54,049 bases of DNA from Oscillospiraceae bacterium. GTDB lineage: Bacteria > Bacillota > Clostridia > Oscillospirales > Ruminococcaceae. The translations under genes were made by a program, and so were the position numbers. Every line of letters starts with the position of its first letter. Within the stretch, counting starts at the first letter, position 1. The stretch lies in assembly GCA_022508895.1 (NCBI GenBank), contig JAFLUH010000004.1, positions 4,053-58,101 of the forward strand, read 5' to 3'. This document shows, in pieces, positions 1 through 9,331 of the stretch. The notes below the pieces were generated by a model. The model had not been told where the DNA came from. It did no database searches and worked only from the letters and a program-made list of their open reading frames with translations.

Positions 1-632
1 TCAAGGGTAGTTATAAATGCTCCGTCAACGTACAAAAACACAGTTTGTCTAATAGGTCCATGTATTACGGGAAGCTTTTGGAGTATTGACAAAAACACCT
101 TAGGATATTATCTGCAGGATAATATGAGCAACCGTGGACTTGAATACAGGGTAGTCTCCATACCTATGCCTAATGGCGCTGACAGGTATTATTACATGAA
201 GATTTTGGAGGAATATGGCATCAGGAAAGGGGATAAAATCTTCCTTTTTGGTCAGACATACAGACAAGACGAGTGGGATTTGGATGCTCTTCCCGTTTTT
301 GAGGAATTATACAAACAGTACGGTTATGAATTTTATCTTGATATGCCTATACACTGCGGAAAAGAAGGGAACAAAGCCGTCGCCGACTTCCTGATGGATT
401 ACATCGAAACTCCCTTCGCTTTCGGCACACACCCCCCCAGTACAATCAAAGCATGAAAGAAATTCTACCGAAATACGGTGTTGAGCTGTGTGAGATACCC
501 CGCAAGGAAATCGACGGCGAACCAATATCCGCCTCCCTTGTCAGAAAACACCTTGAAGATAAGAACTGGGATGAGATCAAGAAAATAGTTCCCGACACTA
601 CATATTCGTTCCTTGAGAAGAAATACAAATAA
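1..632 (+). pseudogene. 5'-truncated, frameshifted gene: SGNH-like segment plus citrate-lyase-ligase-like C-terminus
   Basis: An open frame enters from the left edge and runs to a stop at 454-456. Its start lies outside the window; the ATG at 124 is internal. The first part has SGNH/GDSL-hydrolase-like blocks (an early IGPCITGSFW block and a late DMPIHCGKEGN block that could carry the Asp and His of the catalytic set). At the C7 tract (432-438) the frame changes: one extra C would continue into QYNQSMKEILPKYG, an EIPR motif and ISASLVRKHL, ending at 630-632. Those motifs match the end of the [citrate (pro-3S)-lyase] ligase nucleotidyltransferase family. The HIGH-like nucleotide-binding core expected before them is not visible between the two parts, so this may be a fusion, an internal deletion, or a gene whose core lies upstream of the window. 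Alternatively the C7 is a sequencing error. Confidence 0.55.
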
Positions 633-660
633 AAACTGCAAAAATTCGACTTGATATAAG

Positions 661-689
661 TTGACTTTGCGTCAAAAAAGGTATATAAT
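661..689 (+). promoter_or_regulatory. sigma-A type promoter for the flavodiiron gene
   Basis: TTGACT at 661-666, a 17-nt spacer and TATAAT at 684-689. An AAAGGAG ribosome binding site at 710-716 precedes the ATG at 723. Confidence 0.75.
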
Positions 690-722
690 TTACAGTATAA
701 TTTTACAAGAAAGGAGAAGATT

Positions 723-2519
723 ATGGATATTAACGTTACATCAGATATCAGGTATGTAGGCGTCAATGATCATGAGATAGACCTGTTTGAGGGACAGTAC
801 ATAGTTCCCAACGGCATGGCGTACAACTCTTACGTTATTCTTGACGAAAAGACCGCTGTGATCGACACGGTAGACCGTAATTTTACTCACCAGTGGCTGG
901 ATAATGTGGCAGCAGCCCTTAGCGGCAGAAAACCGGATTACCTTATCGTTCAACATATGGAGCCGGACCACTCCGCCAATATCGCCAATTTCATGAAGGT
1001 ATATCCCGGTGCGCAGATAGTGTCTTCCGAAAAATCCTTTACAATGATAAAGCAGTTTTTCGGCGAGGAATACGCCGATCGGCGTATCGTGGTAAACGAG
1101 GGCGACACATTAAGTCTCGGTAAGCACACTCTGACATTTGTGACCGCTCCCATGGTACACTGGCCTGAGGTAATCGTTACCTACGATTCATTTGACAAGG
1201 TCCTGTTTTCCGCCGACGGTTTCGGAAAGTTCGGAGCGCTGGACGTAGAAGAGGAGTGGGACTGTGAAGCCCGCCGCTACTACATCGGAATTGTCGGCAA
1301 ATACGGCAAGCAGGTGCAGCGTCTGCTTCAAAAAGCCTCAGGACTGGACATCAGCATTATCTGTCCCACCCACGGTCCCGTCCTCAAGGAAGATCTTGCT
1401 CATTACATTAAGCTGTATGACACATGGTCCTCTTACAGCGTAGAATCCGAGGGAATAATGATAGCCTACACCTCGGTGTACGGCAATACAAAGGCTGCTG
1501 TGGAGCTGCTTGCGGAAAAGTTGACCGAAAAGGGCTGCCCTAAGGTCGTTGTAACCGACCTTGCCCGTGACGATATGGCAGAGGCGGTGGAAGACGCTTT
1601 CCGCTATGGCAAGCTGGTATTGGCGACCACCACCTACAACGCAGATATTTTCCCTTTCATGCGCACCTTTATTGAGCACCTGACGGAACGTGATTTCCAG
1701 AACCGTACGGTAGCCCTGATAGAAAACGGTTCATGGGCTCCTCAGGCGGTAAGGACCATGAAGAGTATGCTGGAAAAATGCAAGAATCTGACCTTTGCCA
1801 ATCATACCGTTCACATTATGTCTGCACTGAACGAAACCAGCCGCCAGCAGCTTGAGGATCTGTCCGAGGAGCTGTGCAAGGGCTATATGGCTCAAAAAGA
1901 GGATACCGCAAACAAGCACGATATGACTGCGCTGTTCAAGATAGGCTACGGTCTTTATGTCGTCACCTCCAACGATGGAACGAAGGATAACGGTCTTATA
2001 GTAAATACCGTAACCCAGCTTACGGATAATCCTTACCGTGTTGCAGTCAACATCAACAAGGCAAACTACTCTCACCATGTTATCAAGCAGACGGGAATTC
2101 TGAATGTGAACTGCCTGTCCACCGAAGCACCCTTCAAGGTATTTGAGACCTTCGGCTTCCAGAGCGGAAGAACGGTTGATAAGTTTGCAGACTGCACGCC
2201 TCTCCGCTCCGACAACGGGCTTGTGTTCCTGCCCCGCTATATCAACGCATTCATGTCTCTGAAGGTGGAGCAGTATGTCGATCTTGGCACTCACGGAATG
2301 TTTATATGCAGCGTTACCGAGGCTCGTGTGATCTCTGATACGGAGACAATGACCTATACCTATTACCAGAAGAATGTCAAGCCTAAACCCCAGACCGAGG
2401 GCAAAAAGGGCTATGTATGCAAGATATGCGGCTACATTCATGAGGGAGACGAGCTGCCCGACGATTTTGTCTGCCCGCTGTGCAAGCATGGTGCAGCCGA
2501 CTTTGAGCCTATTTCCTAA
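723..2519 (+). CDS. flavodiiron protein fused to flavin reductase and rubredoxin domains
   Basis: 598-residue multidomain flavodiiron protein, expected to reduce O2 to water (possibly NO) in the cytoplasm of an anaerobe. Residues 1-240 form a metallo-beta-lactamase-like diiron domain: HMEPDH supplies H78, E80, D82 and H83, with H146, D165 and H217 as further ligand candidates. Residues about 245-385 are flavodoxin-like and bind FMN (phosphate-loop TSVYGNTKAA). Residues about 400-555 resemble a flavin-reductase (FMN-binding split barrel) domain. Residues 561-598 are a rubredoxin knuckle pair (C566, C569, C584, C587). Carrying flavin reductase and rubredoxin on one chain implies a self-contained electron path from NAD(P)H to the diiron centre. 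That is inference from domain order; the family assignment is firm. Monocistronic, with its own promoter and terminator. Confidence 0.93.
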   Translation: MDINVTSDIRYVGVNDHEIDLFEGQYIVPNGMAYNSYVILDEKTAVIDTVDRNFTHQWLDNVAAALSGRKPDYLIVQHMEPDHSANIANFMKVYPGAQIVSSEKSFTMIKQFFGEEYADRRIVVNEGDTLSLGKHTLTFVTAPMVHWPEVIVTYDSFDKVLFSADGFGKFGALDVEEEWDCEARRYYIGIVGKYGKQVQRLLQKASGLDISIICPTHGPVLKEDLAHYIKLYDTWSSYSVESEGIMIAYTSVYGNTKAAVELLAEKLTEKGCPKVVVTDLARDDMAEAVEDAFRYGKLVLATTTYNADIFPFMRTFIEHLTERDFQNRTVALIENGSWAPQAVRTMKSMLEKCKNLTFANHTVHIMSALNETSRQQLEDLSEELCKGYMAQKEDTANKHDMTALFKIGYGLYVVTSNDGTKDNGLIVNTVTQLTDNPYRVAVNINKANYSHHVIKQTGILNVNCLSTEAPFKVFETFGFQSGRTVDKFADCTPLRSDNGLVFLPRYINAFMSLKVEQYVDLGTHGMFICSVTEARVISDTETMTYTYYQKNVKPKPQTEGKKGYVCKICGYIHEGDELPDDFVCPLCKHGAADFEPIS

Positions 2520-2564
2520 AGGAAATCCACCGGAAATATTTATAAGCCGGCTGATAAAGAGTAT

Positions 2565-2600
2565 CCGCCTGCGGAAAACCTATCCGCAGGCGGTTTTCTG
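2565..2600 (+). terminator. Rho-independent terminator after the flavodiiron gene
   Basis: Perfect 11-bp stem: CCGCCTGCGGA (2565-2575) pairs with TCCGCAGGCGG (2583-2593), with a 7-nt loop and TTTT. Confidence 0.9.
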
Positions 2601-2643
2601 TATCCTTTAACCTAAATATGGAAGATAAAATGTAAAAATTCCC

Positions 2644-2672
2644 TTGACTGTTTGTAATATAATTGGTATAAT
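2644..2672 (+). promoter_or_regulatory. sigma-A type promoter for the propeller/HD-GYP gene
   Basis: TTGACT at 2644-2649, 17-nt spacer, TATAAT at 2667-2672, about 80 nt upstream of the coding region. Confidence 0.7.
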
Positions 2673-2755
2673 TTTATATATATATCGAAAATTCATATAT
2701 TAAATAGATAAAAGGTTGATTTCAGCATATTACATTGCAATACGAAGGGGATCGT

Positions 2756-5707
2756 ATGATGAACAGCAAAAAAAATTCATCTCTTCTCAAATATTTACTT
2801 TTAGCTATATTCACTCTTTCCTGTCTGCTGATTCCTGTAGGCGCTGTTTCTGCCGAGGAGACAGACGGCGAAAGAGGATATTCTGCCTTTCTGTACGATA
2901 ACGGCAGCGGACTTCTCACATCTGAAGCGAACGCTATTGCCCAGACGAGCATAGGATTTATCTGGATAGGAGGTTACAGCGGTCTGACCCGCTATGACGG
3001 AAGCGAATTTCATCATTTTGATTCCTCTTCGGGCATTTCCAGTGTCAATTATCTGTATGTGGATTCTCAGGACCGCTTATGGATCGGAACAAATGACAGC
3101 GGTGTTGCGATGCGTCAGAATGCACAATTTCAGCTCTGGGGAAGAAATGAGGGGTTGATCTCCCTGTCTGTTCGTGCCATATGTGAGGACGGGGCAGGGA
3201 ACATCATCATTGCCACAACATCGGGTCTTGCGTACATCAACAGCGACGGTGAACTGTTTAAAATAAACGATCCCAAGATCGAGGGCAAATATCTTCGCCG
3301 CCTGACAGCCGACAAGAACGGAGTTATTTACGGCTGCACAATGGACAGCTGCTTTTTCTCAATGGAAAATTTGAAGCTGACCTCATTTTATGACGGAGGG
3401 GATCTGGGGCTGGGAGAAATATACTGTATCACTCCAGATCCCGTTGAAAATGGCAAGGTTTATCTCGGCACCGACAGAGACCGCATCGTGGTCGGAAACA
3501 TGGCTGATGGCATGAAGACGACCCAAAGCATTTTCGTTTCCCCTCAGGAGCATATAAACGATATCTATTTTGCCTCGGACGGCAAAATGTGGCTTTGCGC
3601 CAACAATGGCCTTGGTTACTTTGACGAAACCGGCAGATATGTGGAAATGAAAAATCTCCCCATGAACAGCTCGATAACCACAATAATGGAGGACTTTGAG
3701 GGCAACCTTTGGTTCACCTCCTCCAGACAGGGCGTAATGAAGATCATAAGCAGCCCCTTTACGGACATCACCGGCATTGCCGGTTTGGATAGGGTGGTAG
3801 TAAATACCACCTGTATGTATCAGGGCGACCTTTATATCGGTACTGATGCGGGACTTCAACTGCTGGATAAAAATTATAAACAAAAGGAAAATGTTTTAAC
3901 CGAGCTGTTGGAGGGAGTCAGGATACGCAGTATCAAAGCGGATTCAGCCGGCAGGCTTTGGCTGTGTACATACAGCACCATCAGTGATTACGGTCTGATC
4001 TGTTATTACGGAGACGGTACATATAAGGTCTACAACGAAGAATCGGGAATGGTTTCCAGTAAGATCAGAACATTGACGGAGCTGTCTGACGGTACTATTG
4101 CCGTTGCAGGCAGCGGCGGAGTAAATCTGATAAGGAACGACCGCATTGTAGCAACATACGACGGATTCTGCGGTATAAGCAACACGGAAATACTCAGTAT
4201 TGCCGAAGGAGAGAACGGAAGCATCTATTTCGGCAGCGACGGCGGCGGTCTGTACATAATAGAAGAAAACGAGCAGCTGAGGCAGCTGGGAATGGACGAC
4301 GGTCTGAAATCCGAGATCATCATGCAGCTGCACAAGGATCCCTTGAGGGATGTATACTGGATAATCACCAGCAACTCCATTTCCTATCTGAAAAACGGAG
4401 AAATATATACCCTGTCAAATTTTCCCTATTCAGATAACTACGATATGCAGTTCGATGCAAACGGCGGTATCTGGATATTGAGCAGCAACGGCATTTATTT
4501 TGTCAACGGCGATAACCTGCTTGAGGACGAAGATCTTGTATATTCTTTTTATGATACCCTTTGCGGGTTGCCCAGTATTGCCACCTCCAACTCCAGAAAC
4601 TACATTTCTGACGATGGAACACTGTATATTGCAGGCGTATCCGGCGTCAGCAGCATCAATATCAACACAGCTAGAAAAGGCAAGAATGACGCTAAGTTAG
4701 TCATTCCATTCATAATGATAGACGACGAGGAGGTTTATGTAAAATCAGGCGAAAGCATAATCCTTCGTTCTGACTGCATGCGTATCACCATCAACGGACT
4801 TGCAATGACATATACTCATAACCCTCAGGTGAGCTACTATTTAGAGGGCTTCGACACCAAGGCGACTATGGTATCCAGACATGAAATGCAGCCTGTAAGC
4901 TACACAAACCTGAGAAGCGGCGAATATACTTTCCATATGTCTATCATTGACGTCATGACCGGAGAGGCGGTAAATAACCTTGACGTAAAGATAATAAAGG
5001 AAAAGGCTTTTTATGAGCAGTTATGGTTCTGGCTGATCGTGGCGGTTGCTGCTGCTCTGATAGTGATACTTATTATGCGTGCTTATGCCCGTCACAAAAT
5101 GGCACAACTGCTCAAGAAGGAGAAAGAGGACAGAGTTCTGATAAATCAGCTGGTCAAGGTATTCGCCAAGAGCATTGACGTAAAGGATGCCTATACCAAT
5201 GGTCACTCCTTCCGTGTGGCGGAATACACCAAAATGATAGCGGAAAAAATTGGATACATGGGAACTGATCTCGACAAGGTCTACAACATCGGTCTTATGC
5301 ACGATATAGGAAAGATCGTGGTGCCCAACGAGATACTGAACAAGCCGGGCAAGCTTACGGACGAGGAGTTCCTGATAATGAAGCAGCACGCCATCGACGG
5401 ATATTACATTCTGCAAGAGGTTGACGCCGTACCTGATCTGGCGCTGGGCGCAGGTTTCCATCACGAGAGGATCGACGGTAAGGGCTACCCTTACGGAAAG
5501 AAAGCAGACGAGATACCTGAGATAGCACAGATGATCGCCGTGGCGGATACTTTTGACGCTATGTTTTCCACAAGGCCATATCGCAAGAAGATGGAATTGG
5601 AGAAGGTCATAGCGGAGCTGAAACGTGTAGCGGGAACCCAGCTTAATGAGAGGTTTGTTCAGGCGATGCTGGATTTGATTGAAGAAGGGAAGATAAAAGA
5701 GGAATAA
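2756..5707 (+). CDS. membrane sensor: beta-propeller ectodomain, Y_Y_Y domain and cytoplasmic HD-GYP phosphodiesterase
   Basis: About 983 residues from ATG 2756 (AAGGGG five bases upstream); ATG 2759 or an upstream TTG at 2735 are alternatives. Residues about 12-33 are a signal anchor ending at AVSA. The next roughly 600 residues contain repeated short motifs of the type IWIGGYSGLTRYDG, LWIGTNDSG and IYFGSDGGGLY, typical of two-component-regulator propeller repeats, followed by a Y_Y_Y-like beta domain. A transmembrane segment lies at about 752-777, then a short coiled linker. The C-terminus is an HD-GYP domain with HDIGK (H849, D850), a downstream HHE, and GYP at 910-912, so c-di-GMP hydrolysis is likely. 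This ectodomain is best known from hybrid histidine kinases that sense polysaccharide breakdown products; here the output is c-di-GMP turnover. The ligand is unknown. Confidence 0.88.
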   Translation: MMNSKKNSSLLKYLLLAIFTLSCLLIPVGAVSAEETDGERGYSAFLYDNGSGLLTSEANAIAQTSIGFIWIGGYSGLTRYDGSEFHHFDSSSGISSVNYLYVDSQDRLWIGTNDSGVAMRQNAQFQLWGRNEGLISLSVRAICEDGAGNIIIATTSGLAYINSDGELFKINDPKIEGKYLRRLTADKNGVIYGCTMDSCFFSMENLKLTSFYDGGDLGLGEIYCITPDPVENGKVYLGTDRDRIVVGNMADGMKTTQSIFVSPQEHINDIYFASDGKMWLCANNGLGYFDETGRYVEMKNLPMNSSITTIMEDFEGNLWFTSSRQGVMKIISSPFTDITGIAGLDRVVVNTTCMYQGDLYIGTDAGLQLLDKNYKQKENVLTELLEGVRIRSIKADSAGRLWLCTYSTISDYGLICYYGDGTYKVYNEESGMVSSKIRTLTELSDGTIAVAGSGGVNLIRNDRIVATYDGFCGISNTEILSIAEGENGSIYFGSDGGGLYIIEENEQLRQLGMDDGLKSEIIMQLHKDPLRDVYWIITSNSISYLKNGEIYTLSNFPYSDNYDMQFDANGGIWILSSNGIYFVNGDNLLEDEDLVYSFYDTLCGLPSIATSNSRNYISDDGTLYIAGVSGVSSININTARKGKNDAKLVIPFIMIDDEEVYVKSGESIILRSDCMRITINGLAMTYTHNPQVSYYLEGFDTKATMVSRHEMQPVSYTNLRSGEYTFHMSIIDVMTGEAVNNLDVKIIKEKAFYEQLWFWLIVAVAAALIVILIMRAYARHKMAQLLKKEKEDRVLINQLVKVFAKSIDVKDAYTNGHSFRVAEYTKMIAEKIGYMGTDLDKVYNIGLMHDIGKIVVPNEILNKPGKLTDEEFLIMKQHAIDGYYILQEVDAVPDLALGAGFHHERIDGKGYPYGKKADEIPEIAQMIAVADTFDAMFSTRPYRKKMELEKVIAELKRVAGTQLNERFVQAMLDLIEEGKIKEE

Positions 5708-5753
5708 TATCGAAGTGCGCAGCAAATGCTGACAACTGTGCATAACAATCATA

Positions 5754-5793
5754 AATGCCAATCTTTTTCTTTTTGGATTGGCATTTTATTTTT
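5754..5793 (+). terminator. Rho-independent terminator after the HD-GYP gene
   Basis: AATGCCAATC (5754-5763) pairs perfectly with GATTGGCATT (5776-5785), followed by a T-rich tail. Confidence 0.9.
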
Positions 5794-5825
5794 GTGAACA
5801 GAGCGATATATATTTTTTGTTTCTA

Positions 5826-5854
5826 TTGACTTTACCGTTGTAAAATGTTAAAAT
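5826..5854 (+). promoter_or_regulatory. promoter of the paaK-ACT-symporter unit
   Basis: TTGACT at 5826-5831, 17-nt spacer, TAAAAT at 5849-5854; 55 nt before the paaK ATG. Confidence 0.7.
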
Positions 5855-5909
5855 AAAAATACGATATATTGTCCATAAAGAAAACAAATATATTTCTAAG
5901 GAGAACGCT

Positions 5910-7211
5910 ATGGAACGCTATTACCAACCCGAGATCGAGACCGCCAGCTATGAGCAGATAAAGGCGTGGCAGAACGAACGCCTTGTGAAGCAGGTGAGGC
6001 ATGTATGGAACGATATGCCTTACTACCGCAAAAAGATGGAGGCAAAAGGCCTCACTCCCGACGATATCAAGTCGGTTGACGATCTGCACAAGCTGCCCTT
6101 CCTCACCAAGGACGACCTGCGTGAAGCCTATCCTTACGGCTTGCTGGCAAAGCCGCTGAATGAGTGCGTGCGTATCCAGTCAACTTCGGGAACAACAGGA
6201 AAACGTGTGGTAGCATTCTATACTCAGCATGATATTGATCTGTGGGAGGAGTGCTGTGCCCGTGCAATTATGGCGGCAGGCGGCACCAATGAGGACGTTT
6301 GTCAGGTGTCCTACGGCTACGGACTGTTTACCGGCGGTCCCGGACTGAACGGCGGCTCTCACAAGGTAGGTTGTCTCACTATCCCCACTTCTTCCGGCAA
6401 CACTGAGCGTCAGATAATGTTTATCATGGACCTCAGTGCTACAATTCTCTGCTGCACCCCCTCCTACGCCGCCTACATAGGCGAGACTATGAAGGAGATG
6501 GGGCTGACCCCCGACCAGATACCACTTAAAGCGGGAATATTCGGCGCAGAGGCGTGGAGCGAGGAGATGCGGCAGGATATACAGAATACGCTGGGTATCA
6601 AGGCTTACGATATCTACGGGCTTACCGAGCTGTCAGGTCCCGGCGTTTCCTTTGAATGCTCTGAGCAGACGGGAATGCATATCAATGAGGATCATTTTAT
6701 CGCCGAGATAATCGATCCGGATACGGGAGAGGTGCTGCCTGAGGGCTCCATCGGCGAGTTGGTGTTTACCTCTATCACCAAGGAGGCGTTCCCGCTGCTG
6801 CGTTACCGCACAAGGGATATCTGTAAGCTGACCCGTGAGAAATGCTCCTGCGGGCGCACTCACGTCAAAATGTGCAAGCCAATGGGAAGAAGCGACGATA
6901 TGCTGATAATCAGAGGCGTAAACGTGTTCCCGTCTCAGATAGAGACGGTACTGCTGAATAACGGCTATCCCGCAAACTATCAGATAATAGTTGACCGTGT
7001 GAAGAATACCGACACTCTTGACGTACAGGTCGAGATGACTCCCGAGATGTTCACCGATAACATAGGCGAAATAGAGCAGCGCCAGAACAAGCTGGTAAAC
7101 GACCTGCGCTCAATGCTGGGGCTTACTGCAAAGGTGACGCTGGTAGCTCCCAAATCCATTGTCCGCAGTGAGGGCAAGGCAGTCCGTGTTATCGACAAGC
7201 GTAAAATATAA
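5910..7211 (+). CDS. paaK: phenylacetate-CoA ligase (first copy)
   Basis: 433-residue adenylate-forming enzyme of the PaaK family. It converts an arylacetate, CoA and ATP to arylacetyl-CoA, AMP and PPi in the cytosol. The nucleotide loop STSGTTGKR is at residues 91-99. The YGLTELSGPG motif and the C-terminal hinge RSDDMLIIRGVNVFPSQIE are both present, and length is normal for the family. The RBS AAGGAG is at 5898-5903. It is followed 13 nt later by an ACT-domain gene and then a symporter. A second paaK lies 2.2 kb downstream (9411); the two share motifs but differ clearly along the chain, so they may prefer different aryl acids (phenylacetate, 4-hydroxyphenylacetate or indoleacetate). Substrate cannot be read from sequence. 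Confidence 0.93.
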   Translation: MERYYQPEIETASYEQIKAWQNERLVKQVRHVWNDMPYYRKKMEAKGLTPDDIKSVDDLHKLPFLTKDDLREAYPYGLLAKPLNECVRIQSTSGTTGKRVVAFYTQHDIDLWEECCARAIMAAGGTNEDVCQVSYGYGLFTGGPGLNGGSHKVGCLTIPTSSGNTERQIMFIMDLSATILCCTPSYAAYIGETMKEMGLTPDQIPLKAGIFGAEAWSEEMRQDIQNTLGIKAYDIYGLTELSGPGVSFECSEQTGMHINEDHFIAEIIDPDTGEVLPEGSIGELVFTSITKEAFPLLRYRTRDICKLTREKCSCGRTHVKMCKPMGRSDDMLIIRGVNVFPSQIETVLLNNGYPANYQIIVDRVKNTDTLDVQVEMTPEMFTDNIGEIEQRQNKLVNDLRSMLGLTAKVTLVAPKSIVRSEGKAVRVIDKRKI

Positions 7212-7224
7212 GGAGGATAATACC

Positions 7225-7659
7225 ATGATCATAAATCAGCTTTCAATATTTGTTGAAAACAAGCCGGGCGCAATGTGCGGCATGACAAAGGTGCTCGCCG
7301 ATAACGGCGTTGATATGAGAGCACTTTCTCTGGCTGAGACAAAGGATTTCGGCATAGTCCGTATTATTGTTGACGACGTTTACAAAGCAACTACCATACT
7401 TAAAGACGCAGGGTATGTCCATTCCCTGACCCCAGTGCTGGGAGTTGAGATACCCGACACTCCCGGAGGCTTGAACAAAGTGCTGGAGGTTATTTCCAAT
7501 TCCGGCAACAATGTTGAGTATATGTACGCATTTTTAGGCGGAAAAGGCTCCGACAAAGCGTATATGATCTTCCGTGTACAGGACGCAGCCGCAGCTGCTC
7601 TGGCACTGTCAGGCCACGGGATCAAGACCTTGGAGCAGGAAGAGCTTAGCAAGCCTTAA
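7225..7659 (+). CDS. ACT-domain amino-acid-binding protein (first copy)
   Basis: 144 residues with two tandem ACT-like halves: QLSIFVENKPGAM starts the first, and a second beta-alpha-beta unit begins near residue 70. ATG 7225 is chosen because AGGAGG (7211-7216) sits 8 nt upstream, overlapping the end of paaK; an in-frame upstream ATG at 7159 lies inside paaK and has no RBS. ACT domains bind amino acids, and proteins of this type commonly sit beside paaK in Firmicutes. A role as an aromatic-amino-acid sensor that tunes PaaK or IorAB is inference. A related protein, with the same opening SVFVENKAG, occurs at 13112 at the end of the same cluster. Confidence 0.88.
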   Translation: MIINQLSIFVENKPGAMCGMTKVLADNGVDMRALSLAETKDFGIVRIIVDDVYKATTILKDAGYVHSLTPVLGVEIPDTPGGLNKVLEVISNSGNNVEYMYAFLGGKGSDKAYMIFRVQDAAAAALALSGHGIKTLEQEELSKP

Positions 7660-7682
7660 ACAGAATCAAAGGAACGTTTTTT

Positions 7683-9215
7683 ATGTCAACACAGACTGTA
7701 ATATGGATCTCAATAGGTATTTATATTCTGTTCATTGCAATCGTTGCAATTCTGAGCAGACGTAAAAGCGGCAATATTGCAGAGTTTACCGTGGGAAAGA
7801 GGAATGCGGGAGCGTGGATGTCCGCTTTCTCCTATGGAACGGCGTATTTTTCCGCAGTTATGTTTATCGGCTATGCAGGAAAAAGCGGTTGGGGCTACGG
7901 CGGCTGGGCAATACTTATCGGCATCGGCAATGCAGTGTTTGGATCACTGATAGCATGGCTGGTGCTTGCAAAGCGCACGAGGGAGATAACCCGCAGACTG
8001 AAGATAAAGTCGATGCCTCAATTTTTTGCCGCAAGGTTTGAAAGCGAGAAGATGAAGCTTTTCGCTGTGGCAGTGATCTTTATCTTCCTGCTGCCATACT
8101 CCGCTTCGGTGTACAAAGGACTTACCAGTGTCTGCTCGGTGCTTTTGCAGGTGGACGAGACTGTCTGCATGATAGTAATTGCCTTAGCGTCTGCGGCGAT
8201 GGTTATTCTGGGCGGATATTCCGCTATACTGAAGGCCGACTTCATACAGGGAATAGTAATGTTGGTGGGTGTTATCACACTGATATTTGCCATAATGCGC
8301 TGCGAGCAGGTGAACGGCTTTGCCAACGGTATGCAGGCGCTGACCGAATCTACAGAAGCGCTGAATTTAAACGGCACGGCTTTTGCAGGTCTTATTGCAA
8401 CAATACTGATGACCTCCTTCGGTACATGGGGATTACCCCAGATGATACATAAATATTATGGTATTCGTGATGATAAGGAAGTGCGCAGAGGCACGATCAT
8501 TTCCACCGTTTTTGCCTTTGTTGTATCAGGCGGTGGCTATTTTATCGGCTCCTTCTCTCACCTTTTCTTCAATGATCTGTCCGAAATACCCGGCAGCGGT
8601 GCAGGAAATCCCGACTACCTTGTTCCAAACATGCTGCTAAGCTCCGGTCTCTCCAATATACTGATAGCAGTTGTTCTGGTTCTGCTTATAGCCGCCTCGG
8701 TATCCACCCTTTCCTCCATTACCATAACCGCCTCTTCAATGCTGACAATGGATTTTATACGCCCCAGACTGTTGAAAAAAATGATTACAGGCGGAGATAT
8801 GCTGATCACCAAGGGCTTGTGTCTGCTGTTCGTGGTGCTGTCCTACATCATCGCCAACAGCAACACGCTGATACTGGACATGATGTCCTACTCATGGGGC
8901 ATAATTTCCGGTTCCTTCCTTGCACCCTATATGATCTCACTGTACTCAAAGAAGATAAACCGTTTTGGAGCATGGTGCGGTATGATAGGCGGATTTGTGG
9001 TTGCTCTGCCGCCCGTTGTATGCAAGCTGTTCTCCATAGGCGTAGAGCTGCCTGCTTTGGGTAAGGTGTATGATTTAGGTCCTCACTTTGCTTGTGCGGC
9101 TATGGCTTTGTCGTTCCTGTTTTGTTTTGTGGGGACGGTGCTGGCGAAGAAAATTGCGCCTAAGTCTGCCGAGGGGAATGATAAGTTTTATTCCAAGGAT
9201 TATGTGGTTGAGTGA
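7683..9215 (+). CDS. sodium/solute symporter (SSS family)
   Basis: 510-residue integral membrane protein with about 13 hydrophobic helices and the SSS layout (an early GK-rich loop FTVGKRNAGAWM, SAFSYGTAYFSAV and the mid-protein GGYSAILKADFIQG). It should import an organic solute with sodium. The RBS AAAGGA is at 7668-7673. It lies between two paaK genes in the same direction, and both flanking genes act on aryl acids. Uptake of an arylacetate or a related carboxylate is therefore the most economical guess, but SSS substrates range widely (proline, pantothenate, acetate, sugars). No terminator is obvious after it. Confidence 0.87.
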   Translation: MSTQTVIWISIGIYILFIAIVAILSRRKSGNIAEFTVGKRNAGAWMSAFSYGTAYFSAVMFIGYAGKSGWGYGGWAILIGIGNAVFGSLIAWLVLAKRTREITRRLKIKSMPQFFAARFESEKMKLFAVAVIFIFLLPYSASVYKGLTSVCSVLLQVDETVCMIVIALASAAMVILGGYSAILKADFIQGIVMLVGVITLIFAIMRCEQVNGFANGMQALTESTEALNLNGTAFAGLIATILMTSFGTWGLPQMIHKYYGIRDDKEVRRGTIISTVFAFVVSGGGYFIGSFSHLFFNDLSEIPGSGAGNPDYLVPNMLLSSGLSNILIAVVLVLLIAASVSTLSSITITASSMLTMDFIRPRLLKKMITGGDMLITKGLCLLFVVLSYIIANSNTLILDMMSYSWGIISGSFLAPYMISLYSKKINRFGAWCGMIGGFVVALPPVVCKLFSIGVELPALGKVYDLGPHFACAAMALSFLFCFVGTVLAKKIAPKSAEGNDKFYSKDYVVE

Positions 9216-9331
9216 TTTGTGGAAATTTTCTTTATATCTGTGCTGTTGATAAGATAAATCGGAATTTAAAAATGTTAGAGGATGTTTTTATGAAATGTCC
9301 ATTCTAGGAACTCTCTTCCCAAAAAGGGAAA

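Noticed and set aside
1731-2489. Minus-strand open frame of 252 codons inside the flavodiiron gene
   Set aside because: It lies wholly antisense to a strongly identified gene, has no RBS and its translation shows no family pattern.
5021-5761. Minus-strand open frame of 246 codons over the HD-GYP region
   Set aside because: Antisense shadow of the HD-GYP domain and runs into the terminator.
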